Shown here piece by piece: positions 15,226-23,138 of a DNA stretch of 64,000 nt. The translations under genes were made by a program, and so were the position numbers. The DNA is from an uncultured Bacteroidales bacterium (GTDB lineage: Bacteria > Bacteroidota > Bacteroidia > Bacteroidales > UBA932): the NCBI GenBank assembly GCA_900316795.1, contig ONEF01000011.1, positions 1-64,000 on the forward strand, read 5' to 3'. Positions within the stretch are counted from its first letter, which is position 1, and every line of letters begins with the position of its first letter. Under the pieces are notes generated by a model. It was not told the DNA's origin, made no database searches, and was given only the letters and a program-made list of their open reading frames with translations.

Positions 15226-15921
15226 TTACTGCAGGCTGCCGTCATCGGCAAAGGAAAAGTACGAATCGCCGGCAATGATTATGTGGTCCAGCAGGGAGAT
15301 GTCGCACAGCTTGGCTGCATCGCTGAGCCTTCTGGTCTGAGCTATGTCATCTTTTCCCGGCGTGCGGTTGCCGCTCGGGTGGTTGTGCACAAGGATTATG
15401 GAGCTGGCGAGCTTTCCCATGGCCTTCTTCAGGACCATCTTGACATCCAAAACAGTGGAGGACAGCCCTCCGCTGCTCAGTTTTTCCTTGGCTATAAGCC
15501 TGTTGCTGCGGTTAAGGTACATAATCCAACATTCTTCGTGAGACAGGTCTTTAAGAAGTGGGGATATGTTCTGTACTGCGGTTGCGGAGGAGTAAATCTG
15601 TGGAAGGGGTGGAGCCTGCTGGATCTGGTACCTTCTGGACAGTTCAAAGACCGTCATAAGGGAAACCGCTTTGCAGGAGCCGATACCGTCAAATTTGCTG
15701 AACTCTTCAAAGGTGAACCTGGCCAGGTGTCCAAGGTTGTTGTCTGCGGCCTGAAGTATTTCCCTGGAGAGTTCTATCGCATTCTTTTCCTTGGTACCGC
15801 TGCCGATTATTATCGCGATCAGTTCTTCTGTGCTTAATGCCTGTGGTCCTCTCTGGAGGAACTTTTCTCTCGGCCTCTGGCTTTCTTCCCAGTTGCGGAT
15901 AGCTGTAAGATTCTTTTTCAT
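15226..15921 (-). CDS. radC: RadC/JAB-domain DNA repair protein
   Basis: A 231-residue RadC protein: N-terminal helix-hairpin-helix region (about 20-95, 'LSTEELIAIIIGSGTKEKNA') and a C-terminal JAB metalloprotease-like domain with the zinc motif 'LVHNHPSGN' (near 180) and a downstream Asp. The biochemical role is unsettled despite the repair name. The start is the ATG at 15921; the longer reading begins with TTG within the T-tract of the upstream terminator (15932-15963). Confidence 0.92.
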   Translation of the reverse strand: MKKNLTAIRNWEESQRPREKFLQRGPQALSTEELIAIIIGSGTKEKNAIELSREILQAADNNLGHLARFTFEEFSKFDGIGSCKAVSLMTVFELSRRYQIQQAPPLPQIYSSATAVQNISPLLKDLSHEECWIMYLNRSNRLIAKEKLSSGGLSSTVLDVKMVLKKAMGKLASSIILVHNHPSGNRTPGKDDIAQTRRLSDAAKLCDISLLDHIIIAGDSYFSFADDGSLQ

Positions 15922-15931
15922 AGCTGTATTC

Positions 15932-15963
15932 AATAAAAAAACTTCCCGAAAAATCGGGAAGTT
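15932..15963 (-). terminator. Terminator after rpsT
   Basis: AACTTCCCGA (15940-15949) pairs perfectly with TCGGGAAGTT (15954-15963) over AAAA. On the minus strand a run of seven T follows. It separates rpsT from radC. Confidence 0.88.
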
Positions 15964-16016
15964 CTGCCATACAGCCGTGCAAAAACGTCAAAAGCTTGCT
16001 GTGTAATCCTGGAATT

Positions 16017-16039
16017 GTAAAAAAACGGTGTTTTTTTAC
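16017..16039. repeat. A/T-only inverted repeat over the rpsT stop
   Basis: GTAAAAAAAC-GGT-GTTTTTTTAC is a perfect 10-bp inverted repeat that includes the rpsT stop codon. It may be a weak additional terminator or an mRNA 3' structure. Confidence 0.4.
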
Positions 16040-16305
16040 TTTGCAGGAGCAGCCTCGATCTTTGCAACCTGCTTCTGAAGACCGCTCTTAAGGTTAGCTG
16101 CCTTGTTCTTGTGGATGATGCCCTTTCTTGCGAGCTTGTCCAACATTGAAGCCATCTTTGGAAGGTTCTCCTCTGCCTCTTTCTTGTCTGTAGTCTCCCT
16201 CAATGCCTTGATGGCGTTGCGGGCAGTCTTTGCGTAATAGTGATTACGCTCCTTGCGCTTTGCGGTCTGGCGTACGCGCTTATCTGCACTCTTGTGATTT
16301 GCCAT
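16036..16305 (-). CDS. rpsT: 30S ribosomal protein S20
   Basis: The 89-residue S20 protein binds 16S rRNA early in 30S assembly. It begins 'MANHKSADKRVRQTAKRK' and is helical and Lys/Ala-rich throughout, as in the family, with the 'RKGIIHKNKAANLKSGL' stretch near the end. It lies directly downstream of tRNA-Glu (28-base gap), with which it is probably cotranscribed, and ends at a strong terminator. Confidence 0.95.
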   Translation of the reverse strand: MANHKSADKRVRQTAKRKERNHYYAKTARNAIKALRETTDKKEAEENLPKMASMLDKLARKGIIHKNKAANLKSGLQKQVAKIEAAPAK

Positions 16306-16333
16306 AAATAATGTTTTTGTTTTTCAAATTTGG

Positions 16334-16405
16334 TAGTCGGTAGGAGAATCGAACTCCTATTACAAGAATGAAAATCTTGTGTCCTAACCGTTAGACGAAC
16401 CGACC
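16334..16405 (-). tRNA. tRNA-Glu(TTC)
   Basis: A 72-nt tRNA on the minus strand: acceptor GGTCGGT pairing with ACCGACT, anticodon arm CAAGA-TTTTCAT-TCTTG with anticodon TTC, T-arm TAGGA-GTTCGAT-TCCTA, discriminator A. CCA is encoded at 16331-16333. The -7 box TATATTTG (minus strand, 16416-16423) is directly upstream. Confidence 0.95.
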
Positions 16406-16415
16406 AATTGGGCCG

Positions 16416-16423
16416 CAAATATA
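16416..16423 (-). promoter_or_regulatory. -7 box of tRNA-Glu/rpsT promoter
   Basis: The minus strand reads TATATTTG, 10 bases before the tRNA-Glu 5' end. The box lies in the short gap after the DUF4837 gene. Confidence 0.55.
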
Positions 16424-16430
16424 TAAAAAA

Positions 16431-17432
16431 TTATTTATTCTGAAAATTTTCTGCCCATTCAAATGAATAAACTATAGATTCCACCTGACGGACCAAGTTT
16501 CTTTTCTTGAACCTAGGAGCATATACAAAGCCTTCAACCACAAGGAGTTTGCCTGATTCTTTGGCGTAGTGGATATGTTCTACGAAAGGCCCTCCCATAT
16601 AATCGTTAGCAACTTCCCAAAGCCCCCTTATTTCCACGAAAGACTTGCCTTTATACTTGTAAGGAGTCATAACCGGGGTCTCTGCAGTGGAGGTTGTCAT
16701 GTAGCTGTTAGGAAACATGCCAGGCACATTTTCCTGAAGCACCTTGTTCTGTTCCTCTATGATGGTTTCCATGGAAGGGAACTCGGTGCCGTTGAACGGG
16801 ATGGTGTAAATCAGGATCCCGAGATTGCTGTGTGTGGTTTCCAGGGAAGCCCAGAAAAAGTTGTCGGTTACCTTCTTGATGGAATATCCTTTTGGGAAGT
16901 AAGGGGAGCCTCCGAATCTTTCTGCTACCACGCTGCGGATGGAACTTTCCTCAAACTTTCTGGAAGCTTTGGCTATACGCTCCTTCTCTATCTGGTCTAT
17001 AGCGTTGAATATCAGTTCAGAATTTTCAAGTACAAGGTTCCTTGCCTCTTCGGAACCTTTGGCTTCAACGGTAATCAGGATCTGAGGCTGAGCCCAAGCG
17101 TCTCTCTTGATGAACACGCCCGGGTTCTGCACTTTGTCATCTATATTGAAGAACACTATGTTACGGTGAACCTTGAACAGGTCAGAGAACGCGCTTTTGT
17201 TTATGTTGATAAGGGTAAAGGAGGCTTCCTTCTGAGGCAGCATAGGATAGTCCTTGGCCAGAACTTCCCTTACGGCTGAACCGGTCTCGCCGTCCCAGTT
17301 AGCCTTGTCCAGGACAACGATAACCTCTCCGGCCTTGCCGGTAACGGTCTTCATATAGGCAGACTTGTCATCTCCCCCGCAGGAGGAGAGCAGAGGCACC
17401 AAAACGGCCAGAAGAAACAGATATTTTCTCAT
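16431..17432 (-). CDS. DUF4837 family lipoprotein
   Basis: A 333-residue predicted lipoprotein: start MRKYLFLLAVLV, lipobox LSSC near residue 17. The body shows the DUF4837 pattern ('GKAGEVIVVLDKANW' near 30, then two related ferredoxin-like halves). The family is restricted to Bacteroidota and has no known function. The ATG at 17432 gives a clean signal peptide; the earlier ATG (17459) would add nine residues before it. A TATCTTTG -7 box lies on the minus strand at 17483-17490. Confidence 0.8.
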   Translation of the reverse strand: MRKYLFLLAVLVPLLSSCGGDDKSAYMKTVTGKAGEVIVVLDKANWDGETGSAVREVLAKDYPMLPQKEASFTLININKSAFSDLFKVHRNIVFFNIDDKVQNPGVFIKRDAWAQPQILITVEAKGSEEARNLVLENSELIFNAIDQIEKERIAKASRKFEESSIRSVVAERFGGSPYFPKGYSIKKVTDNFFWASLETTHSNLGILIYTIPFNGTEFPSMETIIEEQNKVLQENVPGMFPNSYMTTSTAETPVMTPYKYKGKSFVEIRGLWEVANDYMGGPFVEHIHYAKESGKLLVVEGFVYAPRFKKRNLVRQVESIVYSFEWAENFQNK

Positions 17433-17570
17433 AATCTCAAGTTTTAAACGCGAATTCATGATGTAAGTCTTTTACACCATTGCAAAGATACCATTTATGA
17501 AAGCACTTCACCCGTGCTCCATATCAATAAAACATCAAATTGGCGGTATTGTCTTGGGGAAAGAGCAAGT

Positions 17571-18953
17571 TTACCTTATCAGGCGCATTATGTCGTTCCC
17601 GAAAGCCAGTATCATCAGGCCTATCAGAAGTATCATTCCCACTGTCTGGGCGGCAACCAGGAACTTGTCGCTAGGTTTCCTGCCTGTAACCATTTCGTAC
17701 AGGGTAAACAGTATATGTCCTCCGTCCAATGCCGGAATCGGGAGGATATTCAGAACCGCCAGCATGATAGACAAGAAGGCTGTTATGCTCCAGAAGGCCC
17801 TCCAGTTCCAGTATCCCGGGAAGATCTGCCCTATGGCTATGAAACTTCCTACAGACTTGTAGGCCTTGGTCTTCGGGGTGAATATGAGCTTGAGCTGCTT
17901 CCAGTAGTTGGAAATCTGCTCTCCGGCTCTCTTGATTCCAGCCGGTATGGCTTCCAGGAAGGAATATTTCTTGTCTGTGATCTTGTAGAACTTGGACAGG
18001 TCTGCTATTACGGCGATGCCCATGAAGCCCTCATCGCTTATCTTCAGCGGAACCTGGATTGCCTGCAGGCTGTCTTTGTCGCGGAGGATGGTGGCTACAA
18101 TTTCCCTCCCCGGGTGAGCGGCTGCAAATTCTCTTACTTCAGAGAACATCAGCGCCCTTCCTCCGTCAGCGGCAAACAAGGAGTCCTGCATTGTGCTGTC
18201 TCTTGCAGGAAGATTCATTGAAAGGATCTTGTCGCCTTCCATCAGGTAGGCTGAGGCGTTTATGGATGTGTCAGGGACTTCTCCCACCACAAACGGGATT
18301 CCGTAATCGAACAGGTCTGCGCTTTCAAGGATGGCCGGCATATAGACCGGATCTATATCAACTTCCACATTCTTGCCGCTTCTTTCTACACTGGCCTGTT
18401 TTACCTGGTCCTGAATCAGTTGCAGACGCAGCTCATCAAATTTCTCAATAGGCTTCCCGTCAAATGAGATTATCTTGTCGGCGTTGCGGAATCCTATTTC
18501 CTTACCCAGGCTGTTGGTGGAGATTCCAGTGGTTACATCGGTATTCCTGATGTACTGCTCTCCCCATACTCCCATCATCGCTGAGTAAATGACTATAGCG
18601 AGGATGACATTGAAGAAGACTCCTCCGAACAGCACGAAGAACCTTTGCCAGGCAGGATGGGAGCGGAACTCCCAAGGCTGAGGCTCAGATTTCATCTGCT
18701 CCTTGTCCATGGACTCGTCTATCATTCCTGCTATCTTGCAGTACCCGCCCAGAGGAAGCCATCCTATGCCGTACTCTGTGTCGGACTTTTTTGGCTTCCA
18801 CCTGAAAAGGGCAAACCCTGCGTCAAAGAAAAGGTAGAACTTCTCCACCTTTATCTTGAACAGGCGGGCAAAGAAATAGTGCCCGAACTCGTGTACCAGA
18901 ACCAGGAGGCTGAGGGCCAGCACCACCTGTAATATCTTCATCAATACTGCCAT
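17571..18953 (-). CDS. rseP: Site-2 intramembrane protease RseP
   Basis: A 460-residue zinc metalloprotease that cleaves transmembrane segments, classically of anti-sigma factors and leftover signal peptides. The HExxH zinc motif (HEFGH, H21-H25) lies in the first membrane helix. PDZ-like domains occupy the periplasmic middle (about 130-300). The third metal ligand motif appears in 'NILPIPALDGGHILF' near residue 395. C-terminal membrane helices follow. It lies 111 bases downstream of dxr on the same strand, a common Bacteroidales arrangement. Confidence 0.94.
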   Translation of the reverse strand: MAVLMKILQVVLALSLLVLVHEFGHYFFARLFKIKVEKFYLFFDAGFALFRWKPKKSDTEYGIGWLPLGGYCKIAGMIDESMDKEQMKSEPQPWEFRSHPAWQRFFVLFGGVFFNVILAIVIYSAMMGVWGEQYIRNTDVTTGISTNSLGKEIGFRNADKIISFDGKPIEKFDELRLQLIQDQVKQASVERSGKNVEVDIDPVYMPAILESADLFDYGIPFVVGEVPDTSINASAYLMEGDKILSMNLPARDSTMQDSLFAADGGRALMFSEVREFAAAHPGREIVATILRDKDSLQAIQVPLKISDEGFMGIAVIADLSKFYKITDKKYSFLEAIPAGIKRAGEQISNYWKQLKLIFTPKTKAYKSVGSFIAIGQIFPGYWNWRAFWSITAFLSIMLAVLNILPIPALDGGHILFTLYEMVTGRKPSDKFLVAAQTVGMILLIGLMILAFGNDIMRLIR

Positions 18954-19064
18954 AACTGTCTTGTTGTTCTAAATTTTCCTCAGCGATTGCCTGATGTTCT
19001 TCCTCATCTTCTGTCTGCGCTTTCTCTGCAATCAGCTCACCTTCTTCCGCATCTTCTTCAGGGA

Positions 19065-20231
19065 TCAGATCATCTGCTTGAGGTTTTCTTCTGCCACAAT
19101 CTTTGAGGTTTTGTCCGTTTCAAAAATATCCTCTATGCCTGGGGAGGAGACAAAATTACACTTTTCTATGGTTTTTTCTATGATTTGCGGAATCTGGGTG
19201 AACCTTATCTGCCCTCTGAGGAACGCGGCTACCGCTACCTCGTTGGCGGCATTCATTGCACAAGGGATGTTTCCGCCTTTTTTGAACGATTCGTAGGCGA
19301 TTCTCAGGCACGGGAACTTTTCCAGGTCGGGAGCAAAGAAAGTCAGCTGCCCAAGTTCCGCGAAACTCAGTCTTTTGGTGTCCAAGCTTATGCGGTAAGG
19401 GTAAGACAGGGCGTACTGGATAGGAACTCTCATGTCAGGATAGCCAAGCTGCGCCTTGATACCACCGTCCGTGAACTGGACCATTGAATGGATTATGCTC
19501 TGCGGGTGTACAACCACCTCTATCTTGTCAGCCGGAATGTTGAACAGCCAGGCAGCTTCCATTATCTCCAGACCTTTGTTCATCATCGATGCGGAGTCAA
19601 TGGTAACCTTGTTGCCCATCTTCCAGTTCGGATGGTTGAGGGCCTGCTCCACGGTAATCTTTTCAAAGTCCTCTTTCGGAAGGTTGAAGAACGGGCCGCC
19701 GCTTGCCGTAAGCAGGACTTTCTCCACCTGGGCTCTCTCTCCCTGAAGACACTGGAAAACGGCGGAATGTTCACTGTCAACAGGAATCAGCGGGCTGTTG
19801 TATTCTCTGCTGAGGCGGGTGATGATGCTTCCTGCAGCAACCAGCGTCTCCTTGTTGGCCAGGGCTATCACCTTTCCCTTTTTCATCGCCGAAATTGTAG
19901 GAGCCAGTCCTGAAAACCCCACCATAGCAGCAAGCACTATGTCCACATTGCTGCCTCCCGCAAGGTCCCCGGCAGATTCCACTCCGGCAAAAACCTTTAT
20001 ATCCAAAGGATCCAGCGCTTCCTTCACCTCTGCATACTTGTCTTTGTTGCAGATTACAACGGCATTCGGGTTGAACTTTCTGGCCTGCTCTATCAGCAGG
20101 GAGGCATTGCTTCCGGCTGAAAGCATCTCCACCTGGAACAGCTCGGGGTGATGAGAAACCACATCCAGAGCCTGGGTGCCGATGGAACCTGTGGAACCAA
20201 GTATAGCTATCCTTCTTTTGTTTTCTTCCAT
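19065..20231 (-). CDS. dxr: 1-deoxy-D-xylulose 5-phosphate reductoisomerase
   Basis: A 388-residue NADPH-dependent enzyme of the MEP isoprenoid pathway that makes 2-C-methyl-D-erythritol 4-phosphate. The NADPH loop 'ILGSTGSIGTQAL' is at residues 9-21, the metal-binding 'PVDSEHSAVFQCL' near 145, and the flexible catalytic loop region 'NHPNWKMGNKVTIDSASMM' near 200. The start at 20231 is an ATG; the longer reading uses TTG. The stop codon is followed by an open frame in another phase with an acidic composition (see findings). Confidence 0.95.
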   Translation of the reverse strand: MEENKRRIAILGSTGSIGTQALDVVSHHPELFQVEMLSAGSNASLLIEQARKFNPNAVVICNKDKYAEVKEALDPLDIKVFAGVESAGDLAGGSNVDIVLAAMVGFSGLAPTISAMKKGKVIALANKETLVAAGSIITRLSREYNSPLIPVDSEHSAVFQCLQGERAQVEKVLLTASGGPFFNLPKEDFEKITVEQALNHPNWKMGNKVTIDSASMMNKGLEIMEAAWLFNIPADKIEVVVHPQSIIHSMVQFTDGGIKAQLGYPDMRVPIQYALSYPYRISLDTKRLSFAELGQLTFFAPDLEKFPCLRIAYESFKKGGNIPCAMNAANEVAVAAFLRGQIRFTQIPQIIEKTIEKCNFVSSPGIEDIFETDKTSKIVAEENLKQMI

Positions 20232-20252
20232 CTGATAATCCAAATAGATTCT

Positions 20253-20260
20253 TAACTTTG
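20253..20260 (+). promoter_or_regulatory. ruvX -7 box, very short leader
   Basis: TAACTTTG ends 10 bases before the ruvX ATG at 20271, implying a leader of only a few nucleotides. Confidence 0.5.
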
Positions 20261-20270
20261 CAGACGCAGG

Positions 20271-20717
20271 ATGGAGAGAATAATCGGCATAGACTACGGG
20301 CGCAAGAGGGTTGGTGTTGCTGTCAGCGACCCTCTGGGCATCTTTGCCTCTCCCCTGGACTGCGTGTCAGGTGCAAAGATAATTGAATATCTTAAAAACT
20401 ACGCCGTGAAGGAGACCGTCAAGCTCTTCGTAGTGGGTTATCCCAAGAATCTTGACAACACCCCGAGCGAGAACCTTAAGTTTGTGGATGCCTTCCTGAA
20501 GAATCTCAGGAAAGCCTTCCCTGACACACCGGTAGAGCTTGAGGACGAGAGGTTCACCACCACCCTTGCCCACAGGGCGATGATAGACGGCGGAATGAAG
20601 AAATCAGACCGCAGGGAAAAGGGCAATGCGGACAAGATCAGCGCGGTGCTCATCCTCCAGTCCTGGCTGGACCGTACCAAGAACATTCAAGCAGCTTCCG
20701 GCTCCACCGCCCCTTGA
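20271..20717 (+). CDS. ruvX: RuvX/YqgF RNase H-fold nuclease
   Basis: A 148-residue RNase-H-fold protein of the YqgF/RuvX family, linked to 16S rRNA 5' maturation and proposed as a Holliday junction resolvase. The catalytic Asp is in 'IIGIDYGRKRVGVAVSD' (D8), with 'DERFTT' near residue 97 and the late 'ADKISAVLILQ' helix. Length is standard. It precedes def by 71 bases on the same strand. Confidence 0.92.
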   Translation: MERIIGIDYGRKRVGVAVSDPLGIFASPLDCVSGAKIIEYLKNYAVKETVKLFVVGYPKNLDNTPSENLKFVDAFLKNLRKAFPDTPVELEDERFTTTLAHRAMIDGGMKKSDRREKGNADKISAVLILQSWLDRTKNIQAASGSTAP

Positions 20718-20788
20718 ACAGACACTTACCACATACGAATTCATCATACTAAACATTTAATAAGCAATACACAATAAACTTGACCGTT

Positions 20789-21334
20789 ATGATACTCCCG
20801 ATATACGTTTACGGACAGCCTGTCCTCAGAGAAATAGCAAAACCAGTTGACCTCAATATGGAAGGGCTGGACCAGCTCATCGCCGATATGTACGAGACAA
20901 TGAAGAACGCAGACGGCGTGGGTATCGCCGCCCCTCAGGTGGGCAAGAGCCTGAGAATAGTGATTGTCGATGGCACGGACATCGCTGAGGACTATCCTGA
21001 GCTCAAGGATTTCAAGCGAGTGATGATCAATCCGGAGATTACGGAAAAGAGCGAGGAGACAGCAGACTACTCAGAAGGCTGCCTGAGCGTTCCGGACATC
21101 AACTGCACCGTAACCCGCCCGAAGAGAATCACCGTCAAGTACATCAACCAGAAGAGAGAAACCGTAACCGAGACCTTCGACGGCTTCGGCTGCCGCATGG
21201 TGGAGCACGAGCTTGACCATCTGGACGGCCACATGTTCATCGACCGCGTCTCCCAGATAAGGCGAAAGCTCATAGGCGGCAAACTCCGCAAGCTTGAGGC
21301 CCGCAACTTCCGCCCCCGCTACAAAATCAAGTAA
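20789..21334 (+). CDS. def: Peptide deformylase
   Basis: A 181-residue iron-dependent enzyme that removes the formyl group from new proteins. The three family motifs are intact: GVGIAAPQ (43-50), EGCLS (96-100, Cys98) and HELDH (140-144). The ATG at 20789 (MILPIYVYG) is the family's usual start; the longer reading starts at TTG. A hairpin at 21369-21391 lies downstream. Confidence 0.95.
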   Translation: MILPIYVYGQPVLREIAKPVDLNMEGLDQLIADMYETMKNADGVGIAAPQVGKSLRIVIVDGTDIAEDYPELKDFKRVMINPEITEKSEETADYSEGCLSVPDINCTVTRPKRITVKYINQKRETVTETFDGFGCRMVEHELDHLDGHMFIDRVSQIRRKLIGGKLRKLEARNFRPRYKIK

Positions 21335-21367
21335 GTTATTTAAACTGCCAACTAACAAAGAAGAATA

Positions 21368-21392
21368 GCAAGAACATTCCTTTGTTCTTGTC
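21368..21392 (+). terminator. Hairpin after def
   Basis: CAAGAACA pairs with TGTTCTTG across a 6-nt loop, followed by a weak T-rich stretch. It lies 35 bases after the def stop and may mark the border of the restriction-modification island. Confidence 0.5.
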
Positions 21393-21406
21393 TTAAATAG
21401 TCTCGC

Positions 21407-21445
21407 GATGCTAATTATAGTATGTTGATAACTATAGTTAGCATC
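21407..21445. promoter_or_regulatory. 15-bp inverted repeat operator of the R-M regulator
   Basis: GATGCTAATTATAGT (21407-21421) and ACTATAGTTAGCATC (21431-21445) are inverted repeats matching at 14 of 15 positions, with a 9-bp gap. The repeat covers the whole spacer of the promoter driving the XRE gene: TTG (21425-21427) and TAATTTTG (21448-21455). This is the layout of a controller-protein operator in restriction-modification systems. Confidence 0.75.
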
Positions 21446-21455
21446 TCTAATTTTG
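21425..21455 (+). promoter_or_regulatory. Promoter of the XRE regulator gene
   Basis: TTG (21425-21427), a 20-base spacer and TAATTTTG (21448-21455). The right arm of the operator lies between the boxes, so a bound dimer would block polymerase. Confidence 0.65.
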
Positions 21456-21482
21456 TATCAATCAAATCACGATTATTTACAT

Positions 21483-21692
21483 ATGGACAAGGAACCGATT
21501 CTTCTAGCTTTTGGGCAGAGAGTACAAGAGTTAAGGAAACAACGAAATCTTTCTCAAGAACAGCTTGCAGAACTTGCAGGTGTACATAGGACATACATTG
21601 GCATGATAGAGCGTGCTGAAAAAAATATCACACTACGAAATATCGAGAATATTGCCAACGCATTGTCTGTAAAAATAAAGGATTTGTTCTAA
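21483..21692 (+). CDS. XRE-family regulator of the R-M island
   Basis: A 69-residue lambda-repressor-like HTH protein (helix pair 'LSQEQLAELAGVHRTYIGMIER'-region, about residues 21-42). Small XRE proteins next to restriction genes are usually controller (C) proteins that time nuclease versus methylase expression. The ATG at 21483 is used because the earlier in-frame TTG lies in the -7 box. It is transcribed away from def, convergent to the methylase/nuclease operon, and followed after 12 bases by the 178-residue unknown gene. Confidence 0.85.
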   Translation: MDKEPILLAFGQRVQELRKQRNLSQEQLAELAGVHRTYIGMIERAEKNITLRNIENIANALSVKIKDLF

Positions 21693-21704
21693 AAAATCAT
21701 TCAT

Positions 21705-22241
21705 ATGAAAACTTCAAAAACCGTTACTATCAGAGCAACTAGCAGGGAAGAGTATCATAGAAAATTGATAATGCTTTTTCTTGATGAAAAACATGGCACT
21801 TCTGAAGAGTGGAATTACTACATTTATTATGTAGAAACTGGAAAAAACGGAAAGAGAGTATATCTTCAACGTCCTGCATATAAGAACAAAGGAATGGACT
21901 TTGAAGTTCGGGTTGAGGATTATCAGTTCAGATATGGGAAATATGGTAATGTTATCAGTTCCGGTAATAGGCCAAAGCATGAAGAGATATGGAACGATGT
22001 CAATGAAAAGGTTGTTGAGAATCCTGAAGACGGACAAAAGCTAAAAACTCTTATTACCAACATCTATAATTGCGAAGAACCAAACGAAGAAATAATTGAT
22101 TCCTGTCACTTCACAAAAGGATTGCCTCTGGATTTGCTGCTTTATACAATCAAATGGCTCTTTATCGAACAAGATATGACCTATTGGAATCAAAGCGGTA
22201 GAGAAATGAACTACAATGGTCTAATGAAAATATGGGATTAG
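21705..22241 (+). CDS. Unknown protein in the R-M island
   Basis: The 178-residue protein is not recognised. It is soluble, charged, rich in Tyr, Lys and Glu, with no signal or membrane segments; a beta-rich middle ('EVRVEDYQFRYGKYGN' near 70) precedes a helical C-terminus with 'FTKGLPLDLLLYTIKWLF'. It is cotranscribed with the XRE regulator and ends 10 bases from the convergent methylase gene. It may be a partner of the regulator or a separate anti-phage or control function. Confidence 0.65.
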   Translation: MKTSKTVTIRATSREEYHRKLIMLFLDEKHGTSEEWNYYIYYVETGKNGKRVYLQRPAYKNKGMDFEVRVEDYQFRYGKYGNVISSGNRPKHEEIWNDVNEKVVENPEDGQKLKTLITNIYNCEEPNEEIIDSCHFTKGLPLDLLLYTIKWLFIEQDMTYWNQSGREMNYNGLMKIWD

Positions 22242-22251
22242 CAACAGTTCA

Positions 22252-23133
22252 TTAGAAAGGTAGTTCTGGTCCGTAGTAGACTTCCGGCTCACAGAGAACG
22301 CGAATGTCGCTATCTTGGAAGAGTTTCGCTTGTTTCTCAAGTTTCGTTAAAATCTCTTTTCTACGATTGAAACTATTTAGTTCCTCGCGACGAGCTTTGC
22401 TCATCTCGAGGAATTGTTCTTCCTGGTCAATGCCAAGAAATCTACGCCCAAGCAAATTCGCGGCAATACCAGTAGTGCTGCTGCCTGTAAACGGATCTAG
22501 TATCCATGCACCTGGTTTTGTGGAGGCCTGTATAATCCTTGAGAGGACACAAAGAGGCTTCTGGGTTGGATGTTTGCCGCAGGATTTTTCCCAAGGAGCA
22601 ATGGCAGGTAGCGTCCATACATCGCGCATCTGGGTGCCGCCGTTGATTTCCTTCATCAGCTCATAGTTGTAGTAATGAGCCACCTTTTGCTCCTTTCGAG
22701 CCCAGAGAATGTATTCTGCAGAATATGTGAAATAGCGGCAGGAAAGATTGGGTGGAGGATTTGTCTTTACCCAAGTAATGCAGTTCAGAATCTTGAAGTC
22801 TAATTCTGAAAGACAGCGAGCCACAGAGAAAATGTTATGATAGGTTCCGCTAACCCAGATAGTGCCATCAGATTTCAAATGTTCACGACAAGCCGTTAAC
22901 CACTTCTTGTCAAACTTATAATCTTCCTCAAAGCCTTGAGACTTATCCCATTTGCCTTTGTTCACAGAAACTGGAACGCCACTCTGTATGCTGATTCCGC
23001 CATTAGACAGATGGTACGGTGGATCTGCGAAGATCATATCGAACTTAAAATCAAAGGAGTTTAGAAGTTCAATACAATCTCCGTGTAGTAGCGTGAAATT
23101 TTTATCCTGTGACTTATAGTAAGCTGTTAGCAT
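22252..23133 (-). CDS. Adenine methyltransferase, M2.DpnII (DpnA) type
   Basis: A 293-residue N6-adenine methyltransferase of the beta class: catalytic motif DPPY at 37-40 comes before the SAM motif 'DPFTGSS' at 213-219, with the target-recognition region between. It resembles DpnA, the second methylase of DpnII systems, which can modify single-stranded GATC and protect incoming DNA. It is the last gene of the dam-nuclease-methylase operon, 5 bases after the nuclease. Confidence 0.88.
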   Translation of the reverse strand: MLTAYYKSQDKNFTLLHGDCIELLNSFDFKFDMIFADPPYHLSNGGISIQSGVPVSVNKGKWDKSQGFEEDYKFDKKWLTACREHLKSDGTIWVSGTYHNIFSVARCLSELDFKILNCITWVKTNPPPNLSCRYFTYSAEYILWARKEQKVAHYYNYELMKEINGGTQMRDVWTLPAIAPWEKSCGKHPTQKPLCVLSRIIQASTKPGAWILDPFTGSSTTGIAANLLGRRFLGIDQEEQFLEMSKARREELNSFNRRKEILTKLEKQAKLFQDSDIRVLCEPEVYYGPELPF

Positions 23134-23138
23134 TGGTA

